NCBI RefSeq assembly: GCF_000699445.3
Contig: NC_067200.1
Location: forward strand, 17,118,510 to 17,182,509
From: Schistosoma haematobium
Lineage: Eukaryota; Platyhelminthes; Trematoda; Strigeidida; Schistosomatidae
Direction of reading: 5' to 3'
Length of the DNA: 64,000 nucleotides
Shown here in pieces: positions 51,501 to 64,000 of the stretch (the stretch's first letter is position 1; each line of letters begins with the position of its first letter). A program made the translations under genes and the position numbers. The notes under the pieces are model-generated. The model had not been told where the DNA came from. It saw only the letters and a program-made list of their open reading frames with translations, and made no database searches.

Positions 51501-54500
51501 ATGATCAACGGAAGATTTGAAAGTACTGGATTTGATTTGTGCACGATTTGACCAGACGAGTTCGTGTTATAGTAAATGGGTGGAAATAGCCAATGCAAGT
51601 AGATAATGAGTACGATAAATCCCTTGAACTGTTTCTATATTACAGACATTTAGACTGGTCACCTATCGTTGAAATTAGCATCAATGTTTCATACTCCAAT
51701 CGACCATACTAGCATATTTTGTAAATTCATCAAGCGGGGATTTTAACGAATAAGAGCACTTATAACTCATCTTAATCGGGGATTATTTTTAACTTGAAAC
51801 TGAGGACAAAATATTTACTGTCATTAAGTGTGAAACCACGAAAATTCATTGAGTGAACGAAATCGAGGTATTTTTCAATTTCATATATGCTAAACATGTT
51901 CGTACTAGTCAAACTTTAACTGTGTTATCATTACTTGGAGATCTGACACAAGAAGTTTCTTCACCTCTGTTAGACTATGAATCAAATATATGATTGAATA
52001 CCGATTATTGCTTCATTTAACGATAGGATGTGCATTATTTTTGAATTGATCTGATTGAGATGCTAGTATGGAGTAAATAGACAACATCTATCTCAAGGTC
52101 TCTTAAACTTCAGTCCAGTTGCTTTGTTGAGGTCTGCTGAAGTTACAAAACAGGTTAAAGACCATTCGCGGCGACTGATGCTGTAGGACAACATTCCTAC
52201 CATCTCCAGTAGATAGTTCCAAGTGGGTTGGTTTTATAATAAGAACAGGTTGAATTGATAACTTTCAGATCGAAAGGTAAGTTGGTTTTCTTCCACAGTA
52301 TTTCGGGTATCAATTAGTAGCCCTAAAAATAAAAGTTAACGCCTTACATTTAGCTACGACAAATTATTATTTATCTGACATACAACTCTGTGTAAATTTG
52401 TAGCTAGTTTAACTTACATTGGATAAATGGTTGAGTAATTACTGCCGATTGTTCTCACAAGATAAAATTGTTGGGAAAACAGATAAAGATGTTTATTAAA
52501 CCACTGCCTTTTTGGTAAACAGTTTTAAATGTCGATATCCAACATCGAAAAAACAATCGACTTTCGCTAAATATTTTCAAATCAAACTAACCGATAACTG
52601 GTACCATCTCCGAATTTCACTGGTAAGAATTGCCAAAGCTATTGAAAATTCTAGATGTATGAATTATACGAATATTTCATAAAATATTCTATGAATTTAC
52701 AAATATTCACGTGTCGACTTGATATGCTCTTAAAGTGACATTGGGATGCATGTTACGTGTTACGTATGCCCAACTACCGACTGCCCCAACGAGCCATGTT
52801 CTATGGTGTCGGAGTAGGATGGAAGTAAGCTAGGGGCAGTCAGGCCAAAACATAGCACAAATCCATGAAGTCACTGACAAGTGGACTGAGCCATGTCGGT
52901 AGGTGTTGACTACCTGGTTAGGATCCTCAAGACGATAGTAACCGATGGTTAGAGACCTTGAACGACATGGCTCAAAATCGTTTGCAATGGTGTAAGCAAG
53001 TGCATCCGCTCTTTGTGTTCTTCCAAATTCTAATCTTCTGAATTCTTCATGTACCTTTCTTTTTTCTCTTTCTAAATTTATTTCGCCGGATTATACACCT
53101 TGAATAACATCTTCAAACCCTAATGTTTCCGATTACTGTTTAGACTTTTACTACCTCTACCAGTAGGAAATTTGAATGGACAATTGCATCTCTATGCTAA
53201 TGTGGTATGGAAACTCGAAATGATGTACGTACGTACGAAGTTCAACGTTGTTACTGACTGAATTAGCCAACGAGTATCTTTGTAATCAAACTTTCAAACA
53301 ATTTCCGAGTTTATTGAGAATTTTCACTGATTCACCTACGAATATGTCGACTAAATTAATCTATAAGAAAGTCGAGCTTCAATTGACTCATGGTTTAAAC
53401 TATTGAAATTACTAAAATCTCCACAAAACCCTTTCTGACCACAAGAAAGTGTCATAGAGGATACTTCGAGAAAATATTCGTAAATTATGTAGTATCAGTC
53501 ACTTGCATAACTTGTTTTGTCTGATTCAATATTCGGAACGGTTTTGTTTAATGTCAAAGTTATTACGCTAGCGAGCATTCATATCTGATTTCACACAGAA
53601 GCTCAACACATTAAATAATTCACATAAATTCTTAGGTTTAAAGAACCTTTAATACAGCATAGATAAATATACTGTGACTATGTGTTAAACTAAAATAGTA
53701 TCTTGTAGCTGTTTGTTTGCACTTCAAAATTCTACAAATGATGGGAATGTATAATATGCAATCAAACGCCAATCATGATATTTAAACTAACCAAATCGGA
53801 ATTACTACTGGAGATAATCACTATCGGGTCTAGAGCTTTGGATTTGATAGCCTAAGGAATCTTGTGTCTAATTAACGTAAGAGTTGTGATATTGTATTGT
53901 TTGTGCAAGAAATATTTAGTCCTCAAACGAGACTGTTTATTTTTCCAATTATTTTAGCCTGAAAACATACTGCTCAACACCAGAGACAGTGATGCGATTG
54001 TAAAAATCAGTAAGTATGGAATATATGTAGAAATTGACATTAATATTTCGGTCATTCTCTCTGCAATCACCAGTGCATGCTATTTTCCAAATCCAATCGG
54101 CAAGTTTGTTTGACTTGATAAATTTTGGAAAGTCTTAACAAGACGTCGAAACTCTTTCTAGTAAAAACGTTGTTTACTTAACTTAATAGTGTAGGCACGC
54201 AGTCCAGGCCCAGATGTGCGTCCGTTTATCGAGGAATAAGCACTAACATGAATGCGGACAAATAGTTAGTTAGTTTGAAGTTACACACATTTTACTGTAG
54301 ACTGCGAAGTGGCATTCAGTCGATGTTCTAGTATTTCCACTCACCGTGTGCAGCTATTTCGATTGAAGCAAGTTCTATGGATATCATCCGTGTTTCACAC
54401 CCTTTTCTACAATCAGTTTAGAGATATCGTACTGGAATAGTTTCATCTTGTCGTGTCTATTTAAATAAAAGTGAATGACTCGTCCAGATGTTTATATTAC

Positions 54501-57500
54501 AGCCAAAAGTAATGATTTCTTATTTCAAACTTTTAGAATTGATAACTCATTGAGATATATTTAAAAGTTCCATGTTCACAGCAAACATTCCTAAGGCTCC
54601 TGACTAGATTTATGGGAATTGAGTTTAGTTTCATTTTCGCAGTAATCACTCACATGATACCGAGATGTACTGAAAAATTCATGTAAATCTAGCGACTTCA
54701 AGCCATGTGTAATGACTAACATAATTATTTACACAATAAAATCTGATTCAGAGCAGCTTGTGTATAACAAAGTAATAAATTCAGACGTCATATATGTGTA
54801 TCGCCTAATTTGAATTTGTTCGAATTGAGGACACGAGTGTTAGCAGGCACAGAACGGTGGTTGGTCGTTTACTTCAAGTTCCCACATCTGAGAAGTACGA
54901 ACACCTTATCATTGAACTATTCAGCCACTTGATCAAACCTCAATGGTTCGAATTGTCCAGTTTCAATCAATTCACAGTACAATGATTACACCATCAAATG
55001 CAATCTATTGACGTCTGACTTCACTAACAACTCGATTTACTCCGAAAGTCACATATTAACATCAGAACTCCAGGAGTTCCATCTAGACATCATTCAACAT
55101 TAGGAATATGTTCACCAAGGTGGTTTGTGAGTAAGCACTTAATTCTGGCATACTTATTTACAGACTGACGTCAGATGACTAGTGCTTCATGATTCGCCAC
55201 TTGATTTTTCATTGATTCCAATAACAAACGCATCTCAATTAATCAGTTTTTCACAACATACAACAGTAGATCAAAAATACGGTTGTAATATTTACTAGTG
55301 TTTCTTGAGAAATCAAACGGACACATCAAGTGAAATCATGTAAACGAAAAGAGTAAGATTTATTACTTCTAGTAGTAAACTAATTGAAATATCTAGACTT
55401 TATATAGAGAGACGATGTTTGAAGTTGAACGGAAGCCATGATTGTTGCACAGTTCAAATATTCGGCATCTAGGTAATCAACATAGAACCCCACTGAATAG
55501 AAATCAAGAAGTTGATTATTTTAGTTTACTCATTCATGTCAGGTAATTTGACTCAACAAAGTAATATTATTCGCGCTTCAACGTAGGTTTTAAATCATCA
55601 CCTTTGATAAAAAATTTAGTCGGTCAGCCAGAGTTACCTTCGAATACCTAATATTTATAGATTTATTCAATAACAAAATAGACATACTTTTCATTTTCCA
55701 TTACTGATCGCTTTTAGAAAACATAGTTCATTTGTCAATTTCAGCACTATTAGGTTATCCGTTCAATCATATCATATAGTTGCTGAGGCTAATTAGTTCA
55801 CTTTTATGCATAGAGTCAGAATTATTTAAGAGCTTAGCTAATGATCACAACAAAAGTAACAAATGTATTTATAACAAATGCTTTTTAAGTAAAATAACTG
55901 TTCATAAGAATTAGATTGTTCATTGTCCAATGCATTTTCATCCCCTTATTTTGATCAATCTATTTGTTTCTGTTTTTCTCCTTTTAGCTGATTACTCTCC
56001 TCAATTATTTACAACTTCAGATTTAGATTTAGAAATGGTATGCTTGACGACAACATTTTGTGCACCTGAATTATTATTAAGTAGATGTTATGATAAAGCT
56101 ATTGATCTATGGGCACTAGGTATACTATTGTATATAATGTGAGTAATGTTTATAAATAAATTCTATGTACAATTGTTTAGTATTAATTACACAGTTAAGA
56201 TGATATTGGATTACCAGGTGCATATATCCCCTTCAGTTGATGAAGTCAGAAAAAAATCCCTTATTCTGACTAGAATCAAGTGGATTACTTCTGAATTAAT
56301 TGTAAGTAGTTGTAACAATGGGGATCATGCTGTCAGTAATTGAAAAGAGGCACAACTAGCAAATGTAAGCTTAGATGCTAAATTTACTCCCTATTAATTT
56401 AGATAACGAACCGATTGGTGTTAGACCACCACTGAAAACCTAAAAGCACTAGAAGGCCGTTTCGTCCTATCGTGGTACTTCTCAGCAGTGCACATCAATG
56501 ATCCCGCTCGCGGGATTCGGACCCAGGGCCTTTGGTCTCACCCGAACGCTTAACCTCCAGACCACTGAGCCGGCATCCAACGGTATTAATGTCTAACCTC
56601 AACCAACTGCCTACATCGAATCTTTCTGGTACAAAACCACATTATTTAACTCGTAGGCAGTTCTTTCAAGTTTATATATGATATGAACTATTGTTCAACT
56701 TTATTAATCAGTTTTTACAGCTTTACATTTAGATTCAATGATAATTATCCCTATCGGAATTTTCGTTTCACTAACTATTATTCTTATGAAATTCGGTGAA
56801 AATCAATAACAGTCAAGATCAGTAGTTCTCAAAGTGTATGTATTTCATAAATTAGAAGAAATTCACTTAGCTAATTTACATTATACTTTCTGTACATAAA
56901 TATTTTAAATGAGTAACATTCTCCTATGGGTTACTGTTATTACTCTCGGTTTTACTTCGTTTAATGTTATAACGGTTGAGTTTTCACATTTATACGTATG
57001 GGACGTTAATTTACCTTAGACGAATATCTACACTAGATTCCTTGCTAGTGTCTATTCCACAGGACAATCGAATGTTTCATCTGAGGTTTTAAGTAGGAGG
57101 ACGAAACACTACTGTTATGAATCTGTTCATTTCAACCAATCAATTAGTCATATGTAACGTAGAAGCTAGCACACTTATGCATTGATTGAAGTTGCCACAT
57201 CATATCAGCACAGAGAGATGCCGGAGCAGTTAAGGTAGTATCAATATTTGTGATAGTAGGAAAAGCTTGGTATAAAAGTTACAATTCAAGAAAAAAATAT
57301 AGATTTATGGAACAAAAGAATTATGGGACAATTTAGAAAATTATCTGTTAGTTTAATTGAGTAAAGACCGAAAAATGTATCAATCAGGCCATGATACCTG
57401 TCTAACAGTTCAAAACATTTGGTATGAACTATAAGAGTAAATCTACACAGACACAACAACGTCTTGGAGACGCTCAGACATTCAATATCGAATAGTGAGT

Positions 57501-59358
57501 AGATGTTAGGAGGTCGAACTTATCCGGTAAGAAATTATGAGCCTAGATTTTTAATAACTTTTAGAAAAATATCAAACTAACTTACGACATGATAATCAGA
57601 CAAATAGTGAAATAAAGAGCAATACTTCTTGGGAATGCTTTTCTAGCTCTCCACCTGTAAAATAGAATTTTACGTCTACTTTTCACTGTTTCATGATTTA
57701 GTAGCGGGAGATAAATTGTTGTAGTGTGTTGATTGTTGAGTTATTTCTGAAGCTGCACCAGCCCCCTTCAGGTAGTCTGAATGGAATCAAGTTGTGGATA
57801 CAAAAATGTTTGAAACTTTCGGGTTTATTTAACCTGATGAGCATATGACGTACCAGTTCATTCTGTTCTTCTTTTCTGTCTTAAGATATAGTTAAGAAGA
57901 CGTAAACCATGACAACGATATTCACTAATTAATTATAGGTGTCTTGAAAACAGTGGTTACCTGTGATGGAACTGTGCGGTATGAAATATTTGGGGTCTAT
58001 TTTAGACTAAGTTGAAAGAAATATGGGAGTGGTCGGACTGATAATACAGTTTGTTAGATTCTTGAGAAAAAATCGGTAAAAGAACAAATCCAATTCTAGA
58101 ATAATCAATGATCATTGGTTTGAGACGTTAGGCGTAATACAGCAATCTGACCTATTGGATGCATTTTGAGCGATGTTCTACATTTTTAAATCCTTTCTGA
58201 GTGCGATGCACAATTCATTCAAATTCCCCCAATTTCGTACCTAAGTTTCTTTTACAACAAGAAAACAAATCTTCCTTGGACTTGGATACTTATTCACTAA
58301 ATACATATAACGATTGTTAAGTAATTTCTTAAATATACATTGTTTGATTCTAAGAATAAATCCAGTGACTGTATGAACTTTGATAAATATTCATACTTAT
58401 CGATAGGAAAATACTACAGACTTCTCTAGGTCACTCATTTTAGTTAAGAAATCTTCCTACATTCATCCGCTCTTGGGTTCAAAAGAAATAATAGGGACAT
58501 CACCTACCTATCTTTCTAAAGTAAATTTATTCGACAAGTGTGGAATCCAGGGATCACACTACTTACCAATCGGATGTATCTGGGTTAATGTTATCAATTT
58601 CGGATAATTTAATTGATCCATATATATTATAGAATATTCGGAAAAGTCATAATTAATCTACCTAAATCAATACTCATCTGTAATATATACATATAATCAT
58701 GAGAAAATTAAAGATCTCTTCTTAACATCCTTATCTACTGTGGCTGTAGATACCACTATAACTAGTTAGAATGAGTCATTTGAATGATTTTGCATTTTTC
58801 AAAGTGAATAGATCAGAAAATTCTGTATAATTCTAGGTTTACCCGTGCTAATGAGGTATGGCAACTTGGATCGATGCATATATTTACCTAGTCCTACGTT
58901 GTAGCTGACTGACTGATGCCTAAACGTGTAGTCACTAAATACGTTCCAACATTAGAAATGTTTTGTTAATTAGATGATTTTTTTTTCACTACTTATGAGC
59001 AGTTTAAAACTTTAATTTCGGTTTCTGGTATGCTTTTTTTTAAAGGTTATGTGGAGATGATCCTTATAAATCTAAATCTGGTAGTGATTTATACCGTGCT
59101 ATACTTCACTGTGATATTGAGTTTGAATCTCCTTCATGGAAATCAATTAGTTTGGATGCTCAAGATGTTGTTAAACGTCTTTTATTGGTAGATCCAAAAT
59201 TAAGAATCATTACACCACATTTGTTGAATCATCCATGGTTTATCATGTTAGATGAAAATGAAAAACATTTAGATTCAGTACAGGAGAAACTAGAACATTT
59301 TAACAAACAGCGTTCAGAAAAAGTATGTATTCCTGATTTAAATAACTTCGTTTCGTAG
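48592..59358 (+). CDS. CAMK-group kinase-like protein, probable pseudokinase
   Basis: Seven exons join in frame: 48592-48659, 48783-48954, 48997-49073, 51318-51429, 53958-54009, 55988-56138 and 59046-59358, giving 314 residues, essentially one kinase domain. Seen: glycine loop GLGRFNG (20-26), AVK lysine (K44), HKN at 139-141 where HRD is expected, KPEN (143-146), DYS at 162-164 for DFG, APE (186-188), DLWALG (200-205) and a C-lobe ending LLNHPWF. The αC glutamate also appears replaced by Lys. Loss of the HRD aspartate argues against normal catalysis. The N- and C-terminal ends recall CASK's CaMK domain, but no L27, PDZ or guanylate-kinase part is visible. The last exon may instead splice at 59322 (GTATGT) to an exon outside the window. 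Confidence 0.8.
49554..50827 (+). other. Unassigned open frames in kinase intron 3
   Basis: Three frames (49554-49775, 50162-50482, 50612-50827) lie in the intron between kinase exons 3 and 4. The middle one, 106 codons, looks protein-like (ELTTMSIVLSSN, LAYDVAQYAREL) and is followed in pieces by possible continuation. I recognise no family. They may be a decayed retroelement or retrocopy. Confidence 0.3.
52741..53260 (+). mobile_element. 5'-truncated RTE-type LINE (SR2-like)
   Basis: Matches about 23840-24345 of the large RTE element: GTTACGTATGCCCAAC, CCATGAAGTCACTGACAAGT, GAGACCTTGAACGACATGGC, ATGTACGTACGTACGAAGTT, and a short ACTGACTGA tail. It holds only the end of ORF2, with stops, and the 3' UTR. 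It sits in sense in kinase intron 4. Confidence 0.88.
53261..53957 (+). other. End of kinase intron 4
   Basis: AT-rich intron after the LINE fragment, nothing recognised. Confidence 0.5.
54010..55987 (+). other. Kinase intron 5
   Basis: A 2.0-kb intron from GTAAGT to CTTTTAG. No repeat or gene recognised. Confidence 0.6.
56420..56625 (-). mobile_element. S-alpha-like SINE with hammerhead-like sequence, copy 1
   Basis: On - the order is a tRNA-like part with box A GGCTCAGTGGTCTGG and box B GGGTCCGAATCCC (RNA polymerase III promoter), then CTGCTGAG, stem-loop and GGACGAAACGGCC. That last part is the layout of a hammerhead ribozyme as known in schistosome S-alpha SINEs. The core reads CUGCUGA in place of CUGAUGA, and stem II is imperfect (GTACC against GGAC), so self-cleavage is doubtful. 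It lies in kinase intron 6, antisense to the gene. Confidence 0.75.
56626..59045 (+). other. Rest of kinase intron 6
   Basis: AT-rich with no gene. Contains the RTE 3'-end fragment at 58845-58915. Confidence 0.5.
58845..58915 (+). repeat. RTE-type LINE 3'-end fragment
   Basis: GTGCTAATGAGGTATGGCAA, GATGCATATATTTACCTAG and GTAGCTGACTGACTGATG; the 3' end and short TGAC-type tail of a heavily truncated element. Confidence 0.55.
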
Positions 59359-59602
59359 ATTGATTCTCTATAATATGTACCATGATGAAATGTTTTGTTG
59401 ATTAGTTTCATTTACAGTTAAAAGTGAAGTAAAATCTAGGTGATAAAACTAAGAACTACTAATGACGACTCGCAGGCTTTTGAAGTTTAATTATATGTCT
59501 TACATTCAGGCAGTGTTATGTGAAAGAATAATATTATTCTAAGTTGTTAATTACCAGCTATACAACCACGTGCATTTAAATGAATCACAATATATACATG
59601 AG

Positions 59603-59608
59603 AATAAA
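59603..59608 (+). terminator. Possible polyadenylation signal of the kinase-like gene
   Basis: AATAAA 245 nt after the TAG at 59356-59358. It supports, weakly, the view that the gene ends here. Confidence 0.4.
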
Positions 59609-59659
59609 GTAATGCTTTAAAGTATAAGATATTTGAATTCATGAGCCAGTTAAAGCTAG

Positions 59660-59990
59660 ATAACCATAGAAAACCTGTAACCACTGAACGACCGTTTCAT
59701 CCTATCGTGGGACTCCTCAGCAGTGTGCATCTAAGATCTCGCCCCGCGGATTCGAATCCAAAACCTATCGGTCTCCCGTGCGAACTCTTAAAATCTAGAC
59801 TACTGAGCCGGCAAACAGTGATGTTAATCTCTAACTTCAATCAATCCGCGGAATTAAACTACTGTCCAACATTGTCTTCAGTAAGTTACTTTCTCACAAC
59901 TGACCCGGTTGAACTCAACTGGTCACGGCTTCTCACTATAACTCCAGGAAATAACTCTTGGAGACAGTCACTAGTGAGCATATGATGATT
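59660..59990 (-). mobile_element. S-alpha-like SINE with hammerhead-like sequence, copy 2
   Basis: On -, GCCGGCTCAGTAGTCTAG (box A region), GGATTCGAATCC (box B) and CTGCTGAGGAGTCC, then CACGATAGGATGAAACGG. Stem II can pair AGTCC with GGAT or GGAC. It shares the CTGCTGA core change with copy 1. The 5' leader (59820-59990 on +) is longer than in copy 1. Its 5' side abuts the TTAC microsatellite. Confidence 0.75.
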
Positions 59991-60008
59991 ATAAACAGAG
60001 GGGTTTTG

Positions 60009-61414
<1,406 letters not shown>

Positions 61415-64000
61415 GCCTGTTACTCCCAATGGAGCATAGGCCGCTGACCAGCATTCTCCAACCCACTCTGTCCTGGGCCTTCTTTTCTAGTTCCATCCAA
61501 TTCTTGTTCATTTTTCTCATGTCTATCTCCATTTCCCGGAGTAATGTGTTCTTCGCTCTTCCTCTCCTCCTTTGCTGAGCCTTGAGGATTCCATGTGAGG
61601 GCTTGTCTTGTGACGCAGTTGGGTGCTTTCCTCAATGTGCGTCCTATCCACTTCCAGCGCTTCTTCCTGATTTCTTTCTCCGCTGGGATCTGGTTTGTTC
61701 TTTCCCACAGTTGGTTGTTGCTAATGGTGTCCGGCCAACGGATCCGAAGTATTTTACGTAGACAACTGTTAATAAACACTTGTATGTTCTGGATGATGGC
61801 TTGTGTAGTTCTCCAGGTTTCTGCCCCATACAGTAGGATTGTCTTGACATTTGTATTGAAAATCCTGACCTTGGTGTTGGTTGACAGTTGCTTTGAGTTC
61901 CAGATGTTCCTCAGTTGTAAATATGCTGCTCTCGCTTTGCAGATCCGCGCCTTCACATCTGCATCAGATCCACCCTGTTCATCAATGATGCTGCCCAAAT
62001 ACGTAAAGGTTTTTACATCTTCCAAATCTTCTCCGTCAATTGTGATTGGATTGGTGCATTCTGTGTTGTATCGGAGAATCCTGCATTTCCCTTTGTGTAT
62101 ATTGAGACCTACTGCTGCTGAGGCTGCTGCCACACTGTTCGTCTTCTCCTGCATCTGTTGTTGCGTTTGGGATAGAAGGGCCAGATCATCTGCGAAGTCC
62201 AGATCGTCCAACTGCATCCTAGATGTTCATTGTATCCCGTGCTTCCCTTCAGACGTTGACGTCTTCATGATCCAGTCGATCACCAGGAGAAAGAGAAAGG
62301 GTGAGAGTAAGCAACCTTGCCTAACATCGAACGACTTTGTCAACTGTTCTCCATGCACAATTTTGCAGTTTAATCCATCATAGGAATTCCGTATGATATT
62401 GACTATCTTCTGAGGCACGCCGTAGTGTCGAAGAAGTTTCCATAGTGTTGTTCTGTCCACGCTATCAAATGCCTTTTCGTAGTCAATGAAGTTGATGTAG
62501 AGTGATGAATTCCATTCAATTTATTGTTCCACAATGATCCGTAGAGTTGCGATTTGGTCTGTACACGATCTATCCATACGGAATCCTGCCTGTTGGTCAC
62601 GAAGTTGGGCGTCTATGCAGTCCTTCATCCTGTTTAACGATACCCTGTTGAAGACTTTTCCCGGTATTGAGAGAAGAGTGATGCCCCTTTGGTTATCACA
62701 GTTGCTGAGATCGCCTTTCTTCGGTATTTTGACCAGAAGTCCTTCTTTCCAGTCTTTTGGTACTTGTTCCTCATCCCAAATCTTATTGAAGAGAATGTGG
62801 AGTATCCTTGCAGTTGCCGCTACGTCTGCTTTTAGTGCCTCTGCTGGGATGTTGTCCGGTTCTGCTGCTTTTCCACTCTTGATTTGTCTTATGGTCATGC
62901 TGATTTCTTCAATCGTTGGTGGGTCAACACTGATTGGGAGGTCCGTGGGTGCTGCTTCGATGTTGGGTGGGTTCAGTGGAGCTGGTCGATTCAAGAGTTC
63001 TTTGAAGTGTTCTACCCACCTGTTTTGTTGCTCTTCAATGTTGGTGATTACCTCGCCTTCCTTGCTTTTCACTGGTCGTTCTGGTTTGCGGCGATTTCCA
63101 GAGAGTTTCTTTGTCGTGTCATACAGTTGTCTCATGTTTCCTTCTCTTGCAGCCTTTTCCGTCGTCGTTGCTAAATCTTCCACATATTTACGTTTGTCGG
63201 TTCTGATGCTCCGCTTCACTTGTTTGTTTACTTCTGTGTATTCAGCTTGTGCCTTGGCTTTTTCTGCTCTTGTTCGACTGGTATTGATTGCTGCCTTCTT
63301 GTTCCTCCTTTCTTGAATCTTATCCAGTGTATCAACAGTGATCCATTCCTTGTGGTGGTGCTTCTTGTGACCCAGGACCTCATGACATGTTGAAGTGATT
63401 GCCTCTTTGATCCCCTTCCAGTTGCTCTCCACAGTAGTTCCTTCTCCATTGAGTAGATCATGAAAGGCCTGGAACTTGTTGCTGAGGACTATCTTGAATT
63501 TGTTGAGTTTGTTAGTATCCTGAAGAAAGGCCGTATTGAACTTTTGTGATATTGTCCGCCCCGTTGTCCAGTGCTTCTTGAGTTTCAATTTCATCTTGGC
63601 GACCAGTAAGTGATGATCTGATGCTATATCAGCTCCTCTCTTGGTTCTCACGTCCTCTATAGTCCTCTTGAACGTTTTGTTGATGCAAATATGGTCGATT
63701 TGGTTTTCGTGGTGTGATCCGGTGAAGTCCATGTGGTTTTGTGTATGCGTTTATGTGGGAATATGGTGCCGCCTATGACCAGCTTATTGAAGGCACATAG
63801 ATTTGCAAATCTCTCACCATTTTCGTTTCTTTCTCCCAGTCCGTGTCGTCCCATGATGTCTTCATATCCAGTGTTGTCCGTTCCAACCTTGGCGTTGGAA
63901 TCTCCCATCAGAATAGTCAGGTCCTTTGTTGGGCACTTCTCGGCGATTGACTGCAGCCTATTGTAGAATTGATCTTTAGCGTCTTCATTGTAGTCGTTGG
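61415..64000 (-). mobile_element. RTE-type LINE, second family, 5' cut by window edge
   Basis: On - from the window edge: endonuclease part (MGDSNAKVG, GRHGLGERNENGERF; from 63908), then QIDHICINKTFKR and ASDHHLLVAKM. The RT follows: FNKIWDEEQVPKDWKEG, DQQAGFRMDRSCTDQI, YEKAFDSVDRTTLW (A), VRQGCLLSPFLFLLVIDW (B), [10 protein letters not shown] (C) and the C-terminal [11 protein letters not shown] and YGAETWR blocks to 61420. Damage is light: one frameshift near 63700-63735 and two nonsense codons, TAA at 62523-62521 and TGA at 62229-62227, both in the otherwise continuous RT frame. Family is different from the SR2-like element in PSMD13 but of the same clade. Confidence 0.88.

Noticed and set aside
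56505..56580. tRNA gene on the minus strand
   Set aside because: Box A and box B are present but no cloverleaf with an anticodon arm can be drawn, and the part is fused to the hammerhead-like sequence of a SINE.
48592..59358. Naming the kinase-like gene CASK
   Set aside because: The ends of the kinase domain recall CASK, but HKN and DYS differ from CASK's HRD and GFG and no L27, PDZ, SH3 or guanylate-kinase domain is seen.
61595..63316. Plus-strand 260-codon frames at 61595-62383 and 62534-63316
   Set aside because: They are antisense to the RT frame of the minus-strand LINE, which has clear motifs.

Overview
The window looks like nuclear DNA of a blood fluke, probably genus Schistosoma; I cannot name the species. 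The reasons are the AT-rich sequence, split eukaryotic genes with GT-AG introns (several only 31-44 nt long, as flatworms have), CR1-like and RTE-like LINEs of the kinds known from schistosomes, and a tRNA-derived SINE carrying hammerhead-ribozyme-like sequence of the S-alpha type. There are no operons or CRISPR arrays.

Three host genes can be assembled exon by exon. PSMD13 (26S proteasome lid subunit Rpn9) lies on + at 11800-27220 in ten exons that join into a 388-residue frame. RACK1 (seven-bladed WD40 ribosomal and signalling scaffold) lies on - at 31917-30903 in three coding exons, 315 residues. A CAMK-type protein-kinase-like gene lies on + at 48592-59358 in seven exons, about 314 residues; its catalytic-loop aspartate is replaced (HKN for HRD), so it is probably a pseudokinase. 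PSMD13 and RACK1 converge tail to tail.

Most of the rest is mobile DNA. At 1-10050 a CR1-like LINE on - is split by an insertion at 1375-7709. That insertion is the most unusual object here: four head-to-tail 1.54-kb units that read as LTR-internal-LTR-internal and so on (five 165-bp LTRs, four internal regions). A single 5-bp target duplication (AAATC) flanks the whole array. Each internal region holds only a broken gag with a CCHC zinc knuckle and no protease, reverse transcriptase or integrase. The units differ, as far as I can see, only at three homopolymer runs.

PSMD13 intron 8 carries a nearly intact 3.95-kb RTE-type LINE (20405-24354) in sense, with an 8-bp target duplication and one frameshift. 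The 35.8-48.2 kb stretch is a patchwork of CR1 remnants, a 414-bp repeat present as two near-identical copies plus relatives, and a GC-richer repeat whose inverted partner sits in PSMD13 intron 7. The right end (60.0-64.0 kb) is a second RTE-type LINE on - whose TAAG 3' tail has grown into a 1.4-kb microsatellite next to one of two hammerhead SINEs.

Calls rest on reading the sequence and on recalled knowledge of protein families; no search was run.
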